A DNA stretch of 50,637 bases, from assembly GCA_020627535.1 (NCBI GenBank), contig JAHDGU010000021.1:1-50637 (forward strand). Direction: 5' to 3'. Source of the stretch: Saprospiraceae bacterium (GTDB lineage Bacteria; Bacteroidota; Bacteroidia; Chitinophagales; Saprospiraceae). Under the pieces are notes generated by a model. It did not search any database. It had not been told where the DNA came from and worked only from the letters and a program-made list of their open reading frames with translations. The translations under genes and the position numbers were made by a program. Below are positions 42,194-50,582 of this stretch, one piece after another. Within the stretch, counting starts at the first letter, position 1, and each line of letters starts with the position of its first letter.

Positions 42194-43321
42194 CTACAGC
42201 GTCCCGCGCAGTGCTTGCTCTCTTTCGATTGCTTCGAATAAAGCCTTGAAGTTTCCTTTGCCAAAAGAGTGCGCTCCTTTTCGCTGAATGATCTCGAAGA
42301 ACATCGTCGGTCTGGGCTCTACTGGCTTGGTAAAAATCTGAAGAAGATATCCTTCATCATCTCGGTCAACCAGTATCCCCAACTCTCTGAGCGGTGCAAT
42401 ATCCTCGTCGATCTCTCCGACCCGATCGGTCACTGCATCATAGTAGGTGTCCGGTACTCTGAGAAATTCTACTCCTCGACTCCTCAATTGACGTACGGTA
42501 GAGATGATATCATCTGTGGCTACGGCAATATGCTGTACTCCTTCGCCCTCATAAAAGTCTAGATACTCGTCGACCTGTGAGCGCTTGAGTCCTTCGGCAG
42601 GCTCATTAATTGGAAACTTAATCCTGCCATTGCCATTGCTCACAACTTTGCTCATCAATGCCGTATACTCTGTAGAAATGTCATTGTCATCGAAAGTCAG
42701 AATATTGACAAATCCCATCACCTCTTCGTAGAAGTTCACCCAATGATCCATCTTGCCCAGCTCCACATTTCCAACCATGTGGTCGATATATTTCAGACCG
42801 ATGGGCGACGGATTGAAATCTGGTGTCTTCCAGTCCTTGAATCCTGGAAGAAACGGACCGTCATAGGCCTTACGTTCTACAAACATGTGTACCGTCTCGC
42901 CGTAGGTGTAGATGCCCGAACGGACTACCTTGCCATGCTCATCTTCTTCTGATACCGGCTCACAAAAGCTTTTAGCACCGCGCTCTATGGCAGTGCGATA
43001 GGCGTAGGTAGCGTCGTCTACCCATAGGGCAACAACCTTGACACCGTCGCCGTGCTGATCGATGTGCCTACCGATTGCCGTGCCGCTCTTGAGCGGTGAA
43101 GTAAGCACAAGTCGAATCTTGTCCTGGACGACTACATAGCTCTCACGATCTTTCAAGCCTGTCTCGAGGCCAGCATAGGCCAATGATTGGAATCCAAATG
43201 CTGATTTATAAAAATGAGCAGCTTGTTTGGAGTTGCTCACATAGAGCTCTACATAGTCTGTACCGAGTAGCGGCATGAAGTCCTTGGCGGCTTCATAGAT
43301 CTTTGGAATGGCTTCAATCAT
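42194..43321 (-). CDS. hppD: 4-Hydroxyphenylpyruvate dioxygenase
   Basis: A 375-residue HPPD (HppD), converting 4-hydroxyphenylpyruvate to homogentisate in tyrosine breakdown. Two VOC domains; the iron ligands of the C-terminal domain are His181 (YIDHMVGNVELG), His264 (VQHIAVATDD) and Glu343 (TMFFEIIQRKGAHSFGKGN), all present. The N-terminal VOC half begins LGTDYVELYVSNSKQAAHFY. A TTG at 43366 is in frame but ATG 43321 matches the family. It stands alone, divergent from a MarR regulator 160 bases away, without homogentisate dioxygenase in the window. Confidence 0.97.
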   Translation of the reverse strand: MIEAIPKIYEAAKDFMPLLGTDYVELYVSNSKQAAHFYKSAFGFQSLAYAGLETGLKDRESYVVVQDKIRLVLTSPLKSGTAIGRHIDQHGDGVKVVALWVDDATYAYRTAIERGAKSFCEPVSEEDEHGKVVRSGIYTYGETVHMFVERKAYDGPFLPGFKDWKTPDFNPSPIGLKYIDHMVGNVELGKMDHWVNFYEEVMGFVNILTFDDNDISTEYTALMSKVVSNGNGRIKFPINEPAEGLKRSQVDEYLDFYEGEGVQHIAVATDDIISTVRQLRSRGVEFLRVPDTYYDAVTDRVGEIDEDIAPLRELGILVDRDDEGYLLQIFTKPVEPRPTMFFEIIQRKGAHSFGKGNFKALFEAIEREQALRGTL

Positions 43322-43392
43322 GATGTCTAAGTCGAGAAGTACTCTGATAAATTTATCTCTGTACAACTAAGATAAGACATCTTGATTATTTT

Positions 43393-43408
43393 TGTTGCAT
43401 TAACAACA
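43393..43408. promoter_or_regulatory. MarR-type operator-like palindrome between hppD and marR
   Basis: TGTTG-CATTAA-CAACA is an inverted repeat with perfect 5-base arms and an AT-rich core, common for MarR sites. It lies in the hppD-marR divergent region directly downstream of a TATTTTTG box at 43387-43394 (plus strand). MarR binding there would control both genes. Confidence 0.5.
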
Positions 43409-43481
43409 TTATTCTCTCTTGGGTGATAGATTCATCCGCCATAGAGTGAATCCTGCATTCCACTTCATTCAATCACAGTAC

Positions 43482-43973
43482 ATGAGTAGTGAACAAGGCT
43501 TTGGCATTTACCTAGACCGTACGCTCAAAAAAATCCGACTGGCTTACCAAAGAGCTTTTCAGGAAAATAAGATCGACTTGACCATCGAGCAGTGGGTCAT
43601 TCTTCAACATGTGCATGATCTGGGTGATGATGCATCACAAGTCGAGATCGCAAAAAACAGCTATCGAAATAGAGCCACGACATCCAGAGTCATTCAAGGT
43701 CTGAGCAAAAAAGGTCTCATCGAGAAACTGCGATTCAGCGGTGATCAGAAGCGCTTCAAACTCAGCATCACCAAAGATGGGATGGACATCTATCACAAGA
43801 CTCTTCCAGTAGCACAAGAACTGAGAATAGTCGCGTTTCAAGGCATAGCCCCAGAAAAGTCAAAATTATTCCTTGAAATACTTGATCAAATCTGGGACAA
43901 CTATGACGACTTGGAGTTGGCAAAAGCTAGTAAAGTCACTGACAAAGTCCCTCAACACTACCAAGGGTGGTAA
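43482..43973 (+). CDS. MarR family transcriptional regulator
   Basis: A 163-residue winged-helix regulator. MarR features are IEQWVILQHVHDLGDDASQV, AKNSYRNRATTSRVIQGLSK and KKGLIEKLRFSGDQKRFKLS with the wing. The protein starts at ATG 43482; an upstream TTG at 43419 is unlikely. It is divergently transcribed from hppD, so control of tyrosine catabolism by an aromatic ligand is the natural guess. A palindrome at 43393-43408 is the candidate site. Confidence 0.92.
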   Translation: MSSEQGFGIYLDRTLKKIRLAYQRAFQENKIDLTIEQWVILQHVHDLGDDASQVEIAKNSYRNRATTSRVIQGLSKKGLIEKLRFSGDQKRFKLSITKDGMDIYHKTLPVAQELRIVAFQGIAPEKSKLFLEILDQIWDNYDDLELAKASKVTDKVPQHYQGW

Positions 43974-44054
43974 AGGGCCTCATTGTACCAAGCCTATGAA
44001 AAGAGCAACTGCACTTCAGTCATTCCTATCATCAAGATGCAACTTTGCCATCAG

Positions 44055-44762
44055 ATGACGACCAATGAAGATTCCATCAGTCTCAATAAATACGTGAGCG
44101 GTACAGGTATTTGCTCACGGAGAGAAGCCGATCGCTGGATCGATGCTGGCCGACTGACGATCAATGGAAAAGTAGCAGTCAAAGGGAATCGCGTCTTTCC
44201 AGGAGATACAGTGCATTTGGACGGAAGTCCGCTTGGCTCCGCCCCAGAACAAGTGTACATCATCCTCAATAAGCCTGCAGGTATTACCTGCACGACCGAC
44301 CAGTCCGATCCCAGCAATATCATCGATCATATCGGTCATCACCAGAGAATCTTCCCGATCGGTCGGCTTGATAAAAACTCCACTGGCCTGATCATATTGA
44401 CCAATGACGGCGACATCGTCAATCAAGTCTTGCGCAAAGAAAATCGACACGAAAAAGAGTATATCGTCAAGGTGGATCGTCCCATCACCAGGGGATTTGT
44501 CCAAAAGATGTCGCGTCCGATCCCGATGCTTGGCACCAAGACGCTACCCTGCAAGGTGGAGCAAATCAATAAGACTGTATTCCGTATCATCCTGACCCAA
44601 GGTCTCAACCGCCAGATCCGTAGGATGTGTGAGTACTGCGGCTACAAAGTTCTATCTCTCAAGCGGGTGCGCATCATGAATATTCACCTTGGACGACTAG
44701 CGATGGGTGACTGGCGAGATCTGAGCGCACAGGAGCTTCAAGGGCTGAGAAAGCAGCTTTGA
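44055..44762 (+). CDS. rluF: 23S rRNA pseudouridine synthase (RluF-like)
   Basis: A 235-residue RsuA-family pseudouridine synthase. The N-terminal S4 domain (LNKYVSGTGICSRREADRWI) precedes the catalytic domain with the aspartate Asp106 in GRLDKNSTGLIILTNDGD, KEYIVKVDRP and GLNRQIRRMCEYCGYKVLSL. In this family the enzyme modifies a 23S rRNA uridine in the RluF (2604) position; the exact target is assigned by similarity. ATG 44055 gives the family-typical start MTTNEDSISLNKY. It stands 81 bases after marR on the same strand. Confidence 0.9.
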   Translation: MTTNEDSISLNKYVSGTGICSRREADRWIDAGRLTINGKVAVKGNRVFPGDTVHLDGSPLGSAPEQVYIILNKPAGITCTTDQSDPSNIIDHIGHHQRIFPIGRLDKNSTGLIILTNDGDIVNQVLRKENRHEKEYIVKVDRPITRGFVQKMSRPIPMLGTKTLPCKVEQINKTVFRIILTQGLNRQIRRMCEYCGYKVLSLKRVRIMNIHLGRLAMGDWRDLSAQELQGLRKQL

Positions 44763-44921
44763 GGCCTTTCGGCCAAATGAGCTAATGGGCAGTGAATACG
44801 GCATGCTCGCATCAATGGCTAAAGTTTTTTCAAAAAAATTTCATCTTGTGTCCTAATGGACAAAACTCGATCGTCATCAGGGTGAAATCTATTTATTCAA
44901 AATCTCTTTAATCAAAGAATC

Positions 44922-45263
44922 ATGAAAGACTTTTTAATGCTATTCAGAAGCGAGCCTCAAGAAAATCCACCATCACCAGAGCAGCTACAAGCTATGCTCA
45001 AGGAATGGGAAAAGTGGCATGCCGAACTAGAAAAGAATGGGCAGTTTGTGGCCTCTGAAGCTCTCAACTATAGTGGTCGTCAACTTGCTCCAGATGGGTC
45101 AGTAACAGATGGTCCCTATGCCGAGCTTAAGGAGCTCGTAGGAGGATTTACTTGGGTGAAGGCCGTAGATCTGGATCAAGCATTTGAACTCGCTAAGAGC
45201 TGCCCTATGCATATGATGGGTGGGCACATCGAGGTGAGAGAATTCGAAGTATTTGACTATTAA
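44922..45263 (+). CDS. DGPF (YCII-related) domain protein
   Basis: A 113-residue protein with the YCII-related DGPF signature: DGPYAELKELVGGFTWVKA, plus GHIEVREFEVFDY at the end. Single ferredoxin-like domain, no signal peptide. DGPF genes characteristically accompany ECF42 sigma factors, and one follows 590 bases downstream. It is the first gene of that module; the DUF1761 gene begins 13 bases after its stop. Biochemical function unknown. Confidence 0.92.
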   Translation: MKDFLMLFRSEPQENPPSPEQLQAMLKEWEKWHAELEKNGQFVASEALNYSGRQLAPDGSVTDGPYAELKELVGGFTWVKAVDLDQAFELAKSCPMHMMGGHIEVREFEVFDY

Positions 45264-45276
45264 ATCTTTGATCCTG

Positions 45277-45780
45277 ATGACACCGAATATTGTAATCATC
45301 CTATTGAGTTCTCTTATACCTTGTATTCTGGGATTCATCTGGTTTCACCCTCGACTTTTCGGGGGTGAAACCTGGAATCGTCTCGCTTGCATCGGACCAG
45401 AACAATTGGCCAAGCCAGATGGCGCGCAGCAGATCATTCTCTCCATGGTGCTCAATGTCTTCATCGCATTTGGCGTCTACATGGTCACTGTACATCAAAC
45501 TCATGTCCTGGCCTTGACTGGTGCAGATATGGATGCCATGAGCTCGGGCACTGGACTGGCATTCATCACTGAGTATGGCTCCAATTTCCGCACCCTGGGT
45601 CATGGACTTCTTCACGGCGCTGGAATGTGCACGCTCCTCTTTGCAGTTCCGCTACTGGGCTATGTGACCATCTTCGAGAAAAAAAGCCTAAAGTACATGA
45701 TCGTCTATACCGCTTACTGGGCATTGTGCCTGGGTGCAATGGGCGCAGACATCTCGAGATGGGGAGTCAATGATCTTTGA
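45277..45780 (+). CDS. DUF1761 membrane protein
   Basis: A 167-residue protein with four hydrophobic segments (about 3-20, 55-75, 110-130, 140-160), matching DUF1761: the opening CILGFIWFHPRLFGGETW with conserved Trp-Phe-His-Pro is the family hallmark, and ALCLGAMGADIS lies near the end. ATG 45277 is preferred to a TTG at 45253 that overlaps the previous gene. It sits between the DGPF gene and the terminator preceding the ECF42-like sigma factor. Function unknown. Confidence 0.85.
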   Translation: MTPNIVIILLSSLIPCILGFIWFHPRLFGGETWNRLACIGPEQLAKPDGAQQIILSMVLNVFIAFGVYMVTVHQTHVLALTGADMDAMSSGTGLAFITEYGSNFRTLGHGLLHGAGMCTLLFAVPLLGYVTIFEKKSLKYMIVYTAYWALCLGAMGADISRWGVNDL

Positions 45781-45807
45781 TGCATCTTACCGACAAGACT
45801 TACGTCA

Positions 45808-45837
45808 AAAAGCGGAGTGAAATCGCTCCGCTTTTCT
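45808..45837 (+). terminator. Rho-independent terminator
   Basis: Perfect 10-base arms AAAAGCGGAG (45808-45817) and CTCCGCTTTT (45826-45835) around an 8-base loop, 28 bases after the DUF1761 stop and 17 bases before the sigma factor start. The A- and T-rich arms make it work in both directions. It insulates the sigma gene from the DGPF-DUF1761 pair. Confidence 0.8.
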
Positions 45838-45853
45838 ATATTCAATATCTCAA

Positions 45854-47092
45854 ATGGCAGTATCACGAGCAGATGATTTGATTCCTTCCCTATTCAGGTC
45901 TGAATACGGGAAGATCGTCGCAGTGCTCGTCAAGACTTTTGGCTTACAAAATGTCGAGATCGCACAGGATATAGCCAGCGATACCTTTCTCAAAGCGACA
46001 GAGAGCTGGGGCATCAAGGGAATTCCCGATCAACCACGAGCATGGCTTTATGCTGTCGCAAAAAATAAAACCAAGGATCATCTCAAACGGCTTGATACTT
46101 TCTATGACAAGGTCATTCCAGCAGTGAAACTCGAAAGCTCTCATAGCTCTGAATCAATGATTGACTTCAGTGATGAATCAATATCGGATTCTCAACTCAA
46201 AATGATCTTTGCCATTTGCAGTCCGCAGCTGCAAGTGGATGCCCAGCTGACAATGGCTTTGCGTCTGCTCTGTGGATTTAATATTGACGAGATTTCCAAT
46301 GCACTGCTTAGCGCCAGGAGCACGATTCACAAACGTCTTGTGCGCGCAAAGGAGAAGTTTCGCCAAGCCGATATTCCACTAGAATTACCGCCAACCAACG
46401 ACATTAAAACTCGCATCTCTTCAGTACTAAGAGTGCTCTATTTGCTCTTCAATGAAGGTTACTTCTCTACCGTCAATGACAAAAAGATTCGCAAGGATCT
46501 CTGCTTTGAGGCCATGCGACTCGGTATGATCTTAACACAGAATTCCTTGACCGCCGTATCAGACACCTACGCGCTGATGGCCATATTTTGCTTTCATACA
46601 TCTCGATTTGAAGCTAGGATCAGTGAAGGCGGTGAACAAATACTCTACTCGGATCAAGACCGCACTCTATGGAATGATGAGCTCATCACCAAAGGACAAA
46701 TTTATCTGACCAAGACTAGCAAGGAGGACTTTGAAAACAAATATTTCCTTGAGGCACATATTGCCTATTGGCACACCAAGAAAGATGTTGATGAAACTGA
46801 GAAATGGAAATTTATTCTAGGGTTTTATGATCGGCTCATCCATGTGGAAAGCTCTCCGATCATTAAACTCAATCGAGCTTACGCCATTTCTATGGTTCAT
46901 GGCAATGAGGCGGCCATTGCAGAGTTGCAAAATGTAGAACTCACTGATCATATGCTCTACCACTCCTTGCTGGCAAACTTACATCATGAGCCAGCAGATA
47001 AAATTGCTCACTACCAACGTGCAATAAGTCTAAGTACTAGTCCAAGTGACAGAATGCTCCTCCAAAATAAAATTCAACAACTACAATCATAA
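45854..47092 (+). CDS. ECF42-like sigma factor with C-terminal TPR-like extension
   Basis: A 412-residue ECF sigma factor, twice normal length. Sigma region 2 (about 9-80) has EIAQDIASDTFLKATESWGI and PRAWLYAVAKNKTKDHLKR; region 4 (about 130-170) has LTMALRLLCGFNIDEISNAL then ARSTIHKRLVRAKEKFRQ. The DUF6596 extension opens VLRVLYLLFNEGYFST, and helical TPR-like repeats run to the end. This layout is that of group ECF42, whose C-terminal extension controls activity in place of an anti-sigma factor. No anti-sigma gene is near. The DGPF gene upstream is the usual companion. The gene is insulated by a terminator 17 bases upstream. Confidence 0.9.
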   Translation: MAVSRADDLIPSLFRSEYGKIVAVLVKTFGLQNVEIAQDIASDTFLKATESWGIKGIPDQPRAWLYAVAKNKTKDHLKRLDTFYDKVIPAVKLESSHSSESMIDFSDESISDSQLKMIFAICSPQLQVDAQLTMALRLLCGFNIDEISNALLSARSTIHKRLVRAKEKFRQADIPLELPPTNDIKTRISSVLRVLYLLFNEGYFSTVNDKKIRKDLCFEAMRLGMILTQNSLTAVSDTYALMAIFCFHTSRFEARISEGGEQILYSDQDRTLWNDELITKGQIYLTKTSKEDFENKYFLEAHIAYWHTKKDVDETEKWKFILGFYDRLIHVESSPIIKLNRAYAISMVHGNEAAIAELQNVELTDHMLYHSLLANLHHEPADKIAHYQRAISLSTSPSDRMLLQNKIQQLQS

Positions 47093-47103
47093 ATCCCTAT
47101 ACC

Positions 47104-47613
47104 ATGGAAACAAGTCTTGTCGACAGTTTCAGATGGCTCGCAAAAAAAGAAGATCTCGAACTCGAGTCCATAAAATTTCGCGGTGAAGCCACGAGGTACT
47201 CTGTACTATTTTCGAAAAATATAGATGGCCTGGTGAGAACACGACTGGTAATTTTCATATCAGCAGTCTATATCTGTCTCCCCTTGCTCTTTTCCATCTT
47301 TGCGCATCATGATGTGTCAGCTTCCATCATCATAGAACGCGTCATCATTGGGATCGCACTGTGTATTTGCGGTCTGCTTTTTCACAGAGCGCCTGTGATT
47401 CTCACGATTGTTTCCCTCATACCGCTATTCCTCATTGTCTTGGGGAGCCTATTTACGCCTGGAGCTTTTAATATAAATACCATTTCCATTATTGTGGGTT
47501 TCATGATCCTCATAGGATGGGGTATCAAGCACCAGCTCGAGGCCAATAAAAATAGAATTGCTCTGAAGACCTACTTGGATGATGAAGGGAAGCTGATCAC
47601 AGATGAGTCCTAG
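47104..47613 (+). CDS. Small multi-pass membrane protein, unknown
   Basis: A 169-residue protein without a recognised family. Residues 1-45 are soluble (METSLVDSFRWLAKKEDL); four hydrophobic segments lie at about 46-66, 75-92, 97-115 and 124-140; the C-terminus is charged. It begins 11 bases after the ECF42-like sigma gene, so it should be on the same transcript. Its stop overlaps the stop of the convergent FAD/Fe-S gene inside one CTAG. Confidence 0.75.
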   Translation: METSLVDSFRWLAKKEDLELESIKFRGEATRYSVLFSKNIDGLVRTRLVIFISAVYICLPLLFSIFAHHDVSASIIIERVIIGIALCICGLLFHRAPVILTIVSLIPLFLIVLGSLFTPGAFNINTISIIVGFMILIGWGIKHQLEANKNRIALKTYLDDEGKLITDES

Positions 47614-50549
47614 TCTTTCAAGGCAGTTAACATCAACTCTACAGGATGTACTGCCTTCCGACCAGTGCCATCTGCAATCTGGTGCCGACAACTGGTCCCA
47701 CTAGCTACGATATATACCTCAGGTGCAGCCTCACGTACAGCAGGAAACAGTGCCAGCTCTCCGATCCTCTGGCTCATCTCATAGTGCTCATCTTCGTAGC
47801 CAAAAGACCCGGCCATACCACAACATCCTGATGGAATGATCTCGACTTCATGACCAGTCGCAATACTTAGCATCCAGACAGCGTCCTCAAGATTGCTGAG
47901 CGCTTTTTGATGGCAGTGGCCATGTAGTAATATCCTTCTTTTCGAATTGTCAAAGTGATCAGCTGATATGTTTCCATTGACGATTTCACGAGAGATAAAT
48001 TCTTCGATGAGAAAGCACTGGTTCGATAACTGACGCGCCGCATCTTGAATTTCCTGATCGACAAGTCGTGGATACTCATCACGAAAGCTTAAAATCGCAC
48101 TTGGTTCAATACCGATTAACACACTGTCCGATGATAGCAGATTGCCGAAGAGAGATACGTTGGCATTGGCCCATTTTTTTGCTTGCTTCAATACTCCCTT
48201 GGAGATGGCTGCGCGTCCACTTTCTGCATGATTTACAAGTCTCACTTCATAGCCCAGTTTCCGCAAGAGGCTGATTGCCATGACACCGATATCGGCATCT
48301 TGATATCTCGTAAATTCATCACAGAAAAAATACACTGTCGTAGCCTGCTCTCGCAGCGGTACCAGACTCTTATAATTGTGATCAAACCATTTATAGATAT
48401 CCGTCTCAGAGATCTTGGGCAGCGATCTGTCGCTGGCGATTCCAAAGTAGTTTTTGATGCGAGTTGAAAAAAACGCTGACGATAACAGGCGATTGCTCAA
48501 CTTAGGAAATCGTGCTGCGAGTCGATTATTCTTGGCAAAATTGGCAAAGAAGCGAGTCCGTCTCGAATAGCCATTTCGCTCTTGGTATTGGAAGCTGTAT
48601 TCTGCTTTGAGGAGGGACATATCCACATTGGAAGGGCACTCGCTACTGCATGCCTTGCAGCTCAAGCAGAGATCAAGCACCTCCATGACATCGGACTGCT
48701 GCCATCTATTCTTTGATTTTTGACTTCCGAGTGTCTGTCTCAAGATATTCGCCCGAGCTCTTGTAGTATGCATTTCATCAAGACTAGCATGATAACTCGG
48801 ACACATGGTACCACCTGCCGCTGGCATCTTCCGACAGTCTCCCGATCCATTGCACTTTTCTGCCAATCCTAGCATCGAATCCGTATCGGAAAAATCCATC
48901 ATACTGTCAATCTCGTCGTGCTCGGTCAATTGATCCACTCTGAGTGCAGCATCCATGGCTGGAGCATTGACAATTTTACCAGGATTAAAAATATTGTGAG
49001 GATCCCAAGTGAATTTTATTTCTTGGAATAACTGGTAGTTCTTTTCACCCACTATCTGAGGGATGAATTCTCCTCTCAATCTACCATCTCCATGTTCACC
49101 ACTCAGAGACCCATTGTATTTCTTTACCAATTTTACAGAGGCCTCAGAGATTTCTCGTAGCTGAGATCTTCCCACTTTTGACTTGAGGTCCAGGATGGGA
49201 CGTAGATGGATTTCACCAGCCCCTGCATGAGCATAGTAGATACATTCCTGCCCAAAGGATGCCATCAGTGCAGTAAACTCTTCGATATACTCTGGCAGAT
49301 CCTCAAGGGCTACAGCAGTATCTTCAATGCAAGTAACTGCCTTCTTATCACCCTTGATATTGGATAAGACACCGAGTCCTGCTTTGCGTAGATCCCACAC
49401 AGATTTGCTCCGATTGGCTTCGACAATGGCATAATGATAGCCCAAGTCTTCCTCTTTTAGGGAGCTAATGAGTCGATCGACTTTTTGATGACAGTCATCG
49501 AGGTTTTCAGCCCTTAATTCGACCATTAATACTGCCGCAGGATCGCCTTCAATAAAGAATCTATTTTTCGCCTGCTCCACATTTTCTTTGGTACAGTCCA
49601 GTATCTTCCTATCCATCAATTCACAGGCACTTGGATTATGCTCCATGACAATCTGAGTGGCACGCATACTTTCTTTGATCGATGCAAAGTGCGGAACCAA
49701 GATCAGATGATCTTTTGGCGGAAGCCTATCAACATGCAACAGGACTTCTGTCATCATCATCAGTGTCCCCTCAGAGCCACAGATCAATGGGCACATATTA
49801 AATTCATCCTTGCTTCCGCCAAAAAGGCGAAAATCCAAAAGTGCATCAAGGGCATATCCAGTATTGCGTCGATGAATATTTTGCTTAGGAAATGATTGAC
49901 CTATTTCTTCTCTCGACTTTGGATCGGATAAAACAGTATTTAACTGCCGATAGATCTTTCCTTCAAGATTATTCTGCTGGCACTTTTCCAAAAAACCATC
50001 TACACCCAAGGGATGAAAATGAACCAGCGATCCATCAGACAAGATCCCTTTGATTTCTCGTACATGATCCCTGGTGGTACCATACTCTATAGAAGTCGTG
50101 CCACTGCTATTGTTGCCGACCATACCACCGATATTGGCTCGATTGGCTGTAGATGTAATCGGACTGAAGAAATAGCCTTTTGGCTCTAACCAGCGATTGA
50201 GCTCATCGCGGACGACGCCGGGCTGTACCCAGATCTCTTGCGACTGTGCATCAAGCTCTCCGATATGACGAAAGTGCTTGGACAGATCTACGACGATACC
50301 TTGCCCTACGCATTGGCCAGCTAGTGATGTTCCTGCTCCTCGTGGTATCAAGGGCATCTCATGCTCGGTAGCAAAGCGAAGAATCTCAGAAATATCCTCG
50401 TCATCATGAGGTACGCAGACAGCCGCGGGCTCCTCTTGGTAGATGGAGGCATCGGTGGCATAGAGCGTCCGATAGACTTGACGTAATTCAATCGTACCTC
50501 GTAGACGATCTGACAGCGTAGACCAGTTTATCGCAGATATATCTAGCAC
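47610..50549 (-). CDS. FAD-binding and 4Fe-4S oxidoreductase (glycolate/D-lactate dehydrogenase type)
   Basis: A 979-residue fusion of FAD-linked oxidase and iron-sulfur halves. The FAD_binding_4 domain has PRGAGTSLAGQCVGQGIVVD and TANRANIGGMVGNNSSGTTS; FAD_oxidase_C follows, with SGEHGDGRLRGEFIPQIVG. Fe-S cysteines appear in SGDCRKMPAAGGTMCPSY and LCLSCKACSSECPSNVDMSL; two CCG-type motifs follow, including LLHGHCHQKALSN and PSGCCGMAGSFGYEDEHY. YdiJ-type enzymes of this length oxidise 2-hydroxy acids; the substrate is uncertain. The start is GTG at 50549, six bases after a TACCTTTG box. The insertion-sequence-like repeat begins 33 bases upstream. Confidence 0.93.
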   Translation of the reverse strand: MLDISAINWSTLSDRLRGTIELRQVYRTLYATDASIYQEEPAAVCVPHDDEDISEILRFATEHEMPLIPRGAGTSLAGQCVGQGIVVDLSKHFRHIGELDAQSQEIWVQPGVVRDELNRWLEPKGYFFSPITSTANRANIGGMVGNNSSGTTSIEYGTTRDHVREIKGILSDGSLVHFHPLGVDGFLEKCQQNNLEGKIYRQLNTVLSDPKSREEIGQSFPKQNIHRRNTGYALDALLDFRLFGGSKDEFNMCPLICGSEGTLMMMTEVLLHVDRLPPKDHLILVPHFASIKESMRATQIVMEHNPSACELMDRKILDCTKENVEQAKNRFFIEGDPAAVLMVELRAENLDDCHQKVDRLISSLKEEDLGYHYAIVEANRSKSVWDLRKAGLGVLSNIKGDKKAVTCIEDTAVALEDLPEYIEEFTALMASFGQECIYYAHAGAGEIHLRPILDLKSKVGRSQLREISEASVKLVKKYNGSLSGEHGDGRLRGEFIPQIVGEKNYQLFQEIKFTWDPHNIFNPGKIVNAPAMDAALRVDQLTEHDEIDSMMDFSDTDSMLGLAEKCNGSGDCRKMPAAGGTMCPSYHASLDEMHTTRARANILRQTLGSQKSKNRWQQSDVMEVLDLCLSCKACSSECPSNVDMSLLKAEYSFQYQERNGYSRRTRFFANFAKNNRLAARFPKLSNRLLSSAFFSTRIKNYFGIASDRSLPKISETDIYKWFDHNYKSLVPLREQATTVYFFCDEFTRYQDADIGVMAISLLRKLGYEVRLVNHAESGRAAISKGVLKQAKKWANANVSLFGNLLSSDSVLIGIEPSAILSFRDEYPRLVDQEIQDAARQLSNQCFLIEEFISREIVNGNISADHFDNSKRRILLHGHCHQKALSNLEDAVWMLSIATGHEVEIIPSGCCGMAGSFGYEDEHYEMSQRIGELALFPAVREAAPEVYIVASGTSCRHQIADGTGRKAVHPVELMLTALKD

Positions 50550-50555
50550 TGCCTA

Positions 50556-50563
50556 CAAAGGTA
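50556..50563 (-). promoter_or_regulatory. TAnnTTTG promoter box of the FAD/Fe-S gene
   Basis: Minus-strand TACCTTTG ends six bases before the GTG start at 50549, so transcription would begin near the start codon. The -33 zone coincides with the edge of the terminal repeat at 50583 and shows no TTG. Confidence 0.45.
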
Positions 50564-50582
50564 GCGTGGATAAGCATCACTG

